This document shows positions 60,147-64,000 of a DNA stretch of 64,000 nt, piece after piece. The number at the start of each line of letters is the position of its first letter. Position 1 is the first letter of the stretch. Origin of the DNA: Dokdonella sp. (GTDB taxonomy: Bacteria; Pseudomonadota; Gammaproteobacteria; Xanthomonadales; Rhodanobacteraceae). Location: positions 496,001 to 560,000 of the forward strand of contig JADJQH010000002.1 in NCBI GenBank assembly GCA_016712865.1, given 5' to 3'. The notes beneath the pieces were generated by a model. It worked only from the letters and a program-made list of their open reading frames with translations, ran no database searches and was not told the DNA's origin. Both the position numbers and the translations under genes were made by a program.

Positions 60147-60838
60147 ATGCTCAAGGCGCGCCATGGGCGATTGCTGGTGACCATCCTGGCCCTGGCCTTG
60201 CTGGCCGCACTCGCGCGCTGGCTGGAAGACTCCCCACTCCGCACAACCCGAGTAGCGCGGACCGGCAATCCGAGACTTCCTCGTTCGACTACTACCTGAT
60301 CGCCTTGTCCTGGTCGCCGACCTGGTGCGAGGACAATCCGCGAGATCAGGAGCAGTGCGGCAGCCGCGGCTTCGGCTTCATCCTGCATGGTCTATGGCCG
60401 CAACACGAGCGCGGTGGTGGACCGCAGCATTGCGCAGCCGGGAAGGGGCCCGACCACGTCACCCGCAATCGCGCACTGGCCTTCATGCCGAGCCGAAACC
60501 TGATCGAGCACGAATGGCGTGCCCACGGCAGTTGCTCGGGACTTGATGCGACCAGCTATTTCGAGTTGGCCGATCGTGCGTTTGCCAGCGTGCGCATCCC
60601 GCCGTTGCTGCAAGCCGGGGTGAAGCCGCCCGCCATGACCGCCAACGCGGTTCGCTCCGCATTCGTTGATGCAAACCCCGGCATGCAGGAAGACATGCTG
60701 GGTGTCAGTTGCGACGGTCGCGATTTGTCCGAGGTGCGCATCTGCGTGGACAAGGAACTGAATCCACGCAGTTGCGGGCGCGGCGTGCGCATGTCCTGCC
60801 CGCGCGAGCGATTGATCCGCATTCCCGCCAGTCGCTGA
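60147..60838 (+). CDS. Ribonuclease T2 family enzyme, frameshifted near the signal peptide
   Basis: The ATG at 60147 starts a signal-like segment (HGRLLVTILALALLAALARW), but this frame ends at a TGA at 60297. The catalytic part lies in the -1 frame: FDYYLIALSWSPTWCE, the CAS I motif FILHGLWPQ with catalytic His, and CAS II EHEWRAHGSCSG with its two histidines, up to the stop at 60838. Adding one C to the CCCC run at 60232-60235 would give a continuous protein running DSPTPHNPSSADRQSET into the mature enzyme, so a one-base loss there is the likely cause. Without correction the enzyme would have no export signal. Expected role: periplasmic or secreted RNA degradation. Confidence 0.82.
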
Positions 60839-60854
60839 TCGAGTGCCTTGATTG

Positions 60855-61206
60855 TGTTCATGGTTCGACTGACTCACCACGAACGTAATCAGTGGCGTGG
60901 CCCGGATGAAGCGCAGCGCACTGCGTAGGCAGGATGCCGTAGCGAACATGCGCAAAGCGCTGGCCCGAAGGGCAGGCCGGGGAACCGGCCTGTCATCCGG
61001 GATAGGTTTCGCTCTTGGCCGCTCGAAGAATGCGCGGAACTTGGCACGAGCCCGTTCATGGTTCCCTTCGACAAGCTCAGGACAGGCTCTGGCTCACCAC
61101 GAACGGAAGGGTTGGGAGCCGTTCATGGTTCGACGGGCTCACCACGAACGGAATTTTCTTGCGCAGAGCTGGTTGACCGGCACCATGGAATCGCACCACG
61201 AACGGA
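60855..61206. repeat. Cluster of GTTCATGGTTCGAC / CACCACGAACGG repeats
   Basis: At least four copies or part copies of a unit reading GTTCATGGTTCGACNNGCTC then ACCACGAACGGAA (near 60857, 61053-61109 with an inserted TTCGACAAGCTCAGGACAGG, 61123-61153 and 61184-61206). The unit has inverted-repeat character (GTTC...GAAC, CGTTC...GAACG). Together with the MITE it makes up most of the 545-bp gap between RNase T2 and the M20 peptidase gene, where I see no gene. Confidence 0.65.
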
Positions 61207-61269
61207 AACTGCCTGCTCGACCTTGCCCTGACGCGACAATGGCAACGCAGGCAGGTTTTCACTGGCCTG

Positions 61270-61387
61270 CCAGGGAAACTCTGAACAAGCACGGAACTCA
61301 TTCGTCGCGAGCAAGCTCGCTCCCACAAGATCAAGCAATGGTGGGAGCGAGCTTGTCCGCGACAATACTTGATCAGACCCTCCCTAG
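61270..61387. mobile_element. REP-core MITE, copy 3 (complete), inserted at the stop codon of the M20 peptidase gene
   Basis: A 110-bp element (61274-61383) nearly identical to the 57.9-kb copy, with ends GGAAACTCTGAACAAG and CTTGATCAGACCCTCC. Flanks are CCAG on the left and CTAG (61384-61387) on the right, which fits a YTAR target with one later substitution. One REP arm carries GCTTGTCCGC in place of GCTTGCTCGC. The TAG stop of the peptidase gene (reverse complement of 61384-61386) is part of the target CTAG. Confidence 0.8.
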
Positions 61388-62862
61388 CAGCAGCCGTCTT
61401 CGCCCTTGTGCGTATGCGCGTCGGTAGCGGCCACACCACGGGTCAATCCAGCCAGACCGGCCTGGTAATGATCCGCAACCACCTTGGCAACGCAGGCACT
61501 GACCCGTTTGCCGGTCGGGATGTGCAGGAACTCGTTGGGTCCGTGCGCATTGGAATGCGGACCGAGTACGCCCGTGATCAGGAACTGCGCACCCGGGAAC
61601 TTCTCACCGAGCATGCCCATGAACGGAATCGATCCGCCTTCACCCATGTATGCCGGCGGGGGACCGAAGAAGGTTCGCGATGCCTCGTCCACCGATTTTT
61701 CCAGCCACGGCGCCAGCGCAGGCGCATCCCAGCCGCTGCCGGCCTTTTCCAGGGCGAACTGCACCGACGCACCGTATGGCGGATCGGCCTCCAGCAGTTG
61801 TTTGAGGAACTCTCCGCACTTGGGCGCGTTGGCCGTGGGCGGCAGGCGCAGGCTCAGCTTGACAGCACTGAACGGCCGCAACACGTTGCCGGCGGAGTCC
61901 AGCGACGGCAAACCGCCGACACCGGTGATCGACAGCGCCGGGCGCCAGGTGCGGTTGAGCACGAGCTCGCTGAGGTCGGTGCTGACCGGCTGCATGCCCT
62001 GGTGCAAGGGAAACTTCGAGTAGATGGCGTCGCCAAGCACATCGGCGGAACGCTTGGCTTGTTCGCGTCGCTGCGGCGGAATTTCCATGTGCAGGGATTC
62101 GGGCTTGATGTGCCCGGTATTTTCATCCTCAAGCCGCGAAAGCACCTGGCGCAGGATGCGGAAACTTGACGCCACCACACCCGAGGCATCTCCGGAATGC
62201 ACGCCCTCGTCCAGCACGGTGACGGTCAGGTTGCCGCCGGTCATGCCACGCAGGGAGGTGGTCAGCCACATCTGCTCATAATTGCCGCAACCGGAATCCA
62301 GGCAAACGATCAGGGACGGCTTGCCGATGCGACTGGCCAGGTGATCAACGTAGTAGGGAAGATCGTAGCTGCCGGACTCCTCGCAGGCTTCGATTATCAC
62401 CACGCAACGCGCATGCGGAATCTTCTGCGCTTGCAAGGCCAGGATGGCCGCCAATGATCCGAAGATCGCATAGCCGTCATCGGCACCGCCGCGCCCGAAC
62501 AACTTGTCGCCTTCGATGACCGGCTTCCACGGACCGAGGTGTTCAGCCCATCCCGTCATTTCCGGTTGCTTGTCGAGGTGACCGTACAGCAGCACGCAAT
62601 CGTCACCCGTGCCCGGGATCTCGATGAAGATCAGTGGCGTGCGCCCTTCCAGCCGGACCACCTCCAGTTGCATGCCGGGAATCGGCTGCGCGCGCGCCCA
62701 GCGCTGCATCAGGTCGACGGCCTGGTCCATGTAACCGTGTTCGGCCCATTTCGCATCGAACATCGGTGACTTGTTCGGGATGCGGATGTATTCGACCAAT
62801 TGCGGAACGATCTGGCTGTCCCAGAGATCACCGACGAACGAACTGATGGCACGTGGATCCAT
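61384..62862 (-). CDS. M20-family metallopeptidase / dipeptidase
   Basis: 492 residues, zinc-dependent exopeptidase of the M20 (ArgE/DapE/carboxypeptidase G2) clan. Metal ligands and catalytic residues: H95 and D97 (YGHLDKQP), D128 or D129 (GGADDGY), E158-E162 (EACEESGS), D189 (CLDSGCG) and a late His in LGPHSNAHGPNEF. A dimerisation domain is inserted in the middle (GVHSGDASGVVASSFRI). I chose the ATG at 62862; upstream codons are leader. The C-terminus HTHKGEDGCC carries two terminal cysteines. Its stop codon lies in the target site of a MITE. Cytoplasmic dipeptide turnover is likely; exact substrate unknown. Confidence 0.92.
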   Translation of the reverse strand: MDPRAISSFVGDLWDSQIVPQLVEYIRIPNKSPMFDAKWAEHGYMDQAVDLMQRWARAQPIPGMQLEVVRLEGRTPLIFIEIPGTGDDCVLLYGHLDKQPEMTGWAEHLGPWKPVIEGDKLFGRGGADDGYAIFGSLAAILALQAQKIPHARCVVIIEACEESGSYDLPYYVDHLASRIGKPSLIVCLDSGCGNYEQMWLTTSLRGMTGGNLTVTVLDEGVHSGDASGVVASSFRILRQVLSRLEDENTGHIKPESLHMEIPPQRREQAKRSADVLGDAIYSKFPLHQGMQPVSTDLSELVLNRTWRPALSITGVGGLPSLDSAGNVLRPFSAVKLSLRLPPTANAPKCGEFLKQLLEADPPYGASVQFALEKAGSGWDAPALAPWLEKSVDEASRTFFGPPPAYMGEGGSIPFMGMLGEKFPGAQFLITGVLGPHSNAHGPNEFLHIPTGKRVSACVAKVVADHYQAGLAGLTRGVAATDAHTHKGEDGCC

Positions 62863-63077
62863 GTTGGCCTCGATGTGGCGCGTCGCATGAAAGCGGCAGT
62901 CCTGCAAGTCTAACCCGTACAGCGCGATCGCCTGTAGGAAAAAGCCGACATCTGCCGCCGCCGCGCACTTACATCGGGTCGCAATGGATTGCCATGTCGC
63001 GGCAGGCGGGCGCCGTCCAGACTTTGCACACCGGGGACAAAGGGACCCGGTCCCATCCATCACCAAGGAGTATCGCC

Positions 63078-63377
63078 ATGAACATCCGCACCATTCTCAG
63101 CAGCCTGGTTCTTTCCCTCGCCCTGTTTGCGCCGGCCTTCGCCGCCAGCCCGGTCGACATCAACAGCGCCGACGCCCAGACCCTCGCCGACGGCCTCAAT
63201 GGCATCGGCATGAGCAAGGCCCAGGCCATCGTTGCCTATCGCAATGAGCACGGACCGTTCAGCAGTGCCGACCAGTTGGCCGAAGTCAAAGGCATCGGCC
63301 AGGCCTTGGTGGAAAAGAACCGCGACAGCATCGTGGTCGGTGGCAAGGCCAAGGCAAAGGCAGCCCCGGCAGGTTGA
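63078..63377 (+). CDS. Small secreted helix-hairpin-helix protein, ComEA-like
   Basis: 99 residues. Signal peptide about 1-22 (MNIRTILSSLVLSLALFAPA) then the HhH segment DINSADAQTLADGLNGIGMS and GPFSSADQLAEVKGIGQALV. This is the ComEA DNA-binding module on its own, as in Gram-negative ComEA, which binds incoming DNA in the periplasm during natural transformation. The tail is short and Lys/Ala-rich (GGKAKAKAAPAG). AAGGAG precedes the ATG. No other competence gene is near; short ComEA-like proteins without a proven competence role also occur. Confidence 0.88.
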   Translation: MNIRTILSSLVLSLALFAPAFAASPVDINSADAQTLADGLNGIGMSKAQAIVAYRNEHGPFSSADQLAEVKGIGQALVEKNRDSIVVGGKAKAKAAPAG

Positions 63378-63531
63378 TCGATTCTTGTTGACCGGCGCAG
63401 GCATCCGCCTGCGCCGGATTGCCGCTGCTCAGCGATCGAGCGTACCCAGACTCGAATCGTGGATTCATCCCCGCCCGGATCGGGCACCCTGCCCCCGCGT
63501 GCTAGACTTCGCGCCCCTCGTTGGTGCGACC

Positions 63532-63993
63532 ATGATCCTTCCTCGCTATCACATCGGCGCGTCTGCAATTCCAGGCGCAGGCAAAGGCGTGTTCATTGAC
63601 GACCCGGTGCCCAGGGGCGGTGTGTTGATCGCCCCCGATGCGATTCCGCGCACCTGGAGTTTCGAGGAGATCAGCGCCCTGCCGAATGCAAGCGAACTGC
63701 TGCCGGCGACCGTGCGCTGGTTCGAGAATCGCTACACCATCAGCGATGACTGGCCGGACGAGTGCTTCGTCAATCACTCCTTTTCGCCGACCGGGCTGTG
63801 GCACCTTGGCTTCATCTTTGCATCGGCTTCCCTGCATGCCGGCACTGAAATCACCGTTGACTACCGCCACCTGCTCGCCCCTGGGCAGGAGGAAGACTTC
63901 CACGATGCGCAAAGCGGCAAGCGCATCGTCGGATACAACTGGAACGAGAGTCTCAGAATGTCCTCGCAGGCATTGCTGGAACTCCTGGCCTGA
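63532..63993 (+). CDS. Small SET-domain protein
   Basis: 153 residues, no post-SET cluster. SET landmarks: GAGKGVFIDDPVPRGGVLIA, ECFVNHSFSPTGLWHLGFIF (NHSxxPT-like motif) and GTEITVDYRH. The NHS motif has Phe where many enzymes have Cys. Similar short SET proteins are widespread in bacteria and their substrates are unknown. The ATG at 63532 fits the family start. A different branch from the SET protein at 59.5 kb, 3.5 kb away. Confidence 0.82.
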   Translation: MILPRYHIGASAIPGAGKGVFIDDPVPRGGVLIAPDAIPRTWSFEEISALPNASELLPATVRWFENRYTISDDWPDECFVNHSFSPTGLWHLGFIFASASLHAGTEITVDYRHLLAPGQEEDFHDAQSGKRIVGYNWNESLRMSSQALLELLA

Positions 63994-64000
63994 ATCCCGC

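Overview
This is a chromosomal stretch of a GC-rich gammaproteobacterium. Nuo subunit sequences, the tpiA-secG-tRNA-Leu-nuo order, TonB-box-like LDTIVVTG motifs, secreted proteins ending in an IFxxGF(D/E) tag and many REP-type palindromes point to Lysobacterales (Xanthomonadales). The genus is not resolved. There is no plasmid, prophage or CRISPR signature; the accessory character comes from small intergenic repeats, a toxin-antitoxin pair, one compositionally odd gene and paralog clusters.

Layout. 1-10.1 kb: the respiratory complex I operon nuoA to nuoK on the minus strand (nuoK cut by the window edge), with two oppositely oriented copies of a GGGAATC-repeat element at gene junctions and an apparent one-base frameshift at the end of nuoD. 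10.1-11.4 kb: tRNA-Leu(GAG), secG, tpiA. 11.5-16.7 kb: a short-chain dehydrogenase, a secreted beta-helix protein, an AT-richer HNH-type gene and a wax ester synthase/DGAT homolog. 16.9-24.4 kb: an alpha-2-macroglobulin lipoprotein gene (frameshifted near its start), then phoH and ybeY with a secreted beta-propeller gene between them. 24.5-27.7 kb: an ECF sigma factor overlapping a Ser/Thr kinase-TPR gene. 27.8-35.4 kb: an HU/H1-like gene, two large membrane TolB-like/TPR proteins plus the remnant of a third, a TumE/TumA toxin-antitoxin pair and two paralogous single-span membrane proteins. 35.5-36.1 kb: a tandem array of REP palindromes with an exact 175-bp spacing between landmarks. 36.1-41.2 kb: a large subtilisin-like protease and a second beta-helix protein, divergent, both with the C-terminal tag. 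41.4-48.6 kb: uvrA, a thioesterase, an isoquinoline 1-oxidoreductase-like pair and a TraB/GumN protein. 48.7-55.3 kb: a second, non-lipidated alpha-2-macroglobulin with a TonB-like membrane protein upstream. 55.4-64 kb: an EF-G-like GTPase, an unrecognised protein, two SET-domain proteins, an RNase T2 gene (frameshifted), an M20 peptidase and a ComEA-like protein.

Main themes. (1) Three genes (nuoD, the first alpha-2-macroglobulin, RNase T2) carry single-frame breaks close to a terminus, two of them at homopolymers; this is either assembly error or real variation and should be settled first. (2) A 110-bp element with imperfect terminal inverted repeats and YTAR-type flanks, with a REP doublet as its core, occurs three times and looks like an IS5-type MITE. 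(3) Four otherwise unrelated secreted proteins share, or nearly share, a terminal IFxxGF(D/E) motif. (4) TonB-box-like LDTIVVTG motifs occur in two proteins that are not outer-membrane receptors, about 3 kb apart. (5) The TolB-TPR/single-span membrane paralog cluster has no function I can name and is the best candidate for an undescribed system. All functional statements are read from sequence and family knowledge; no database search was run.
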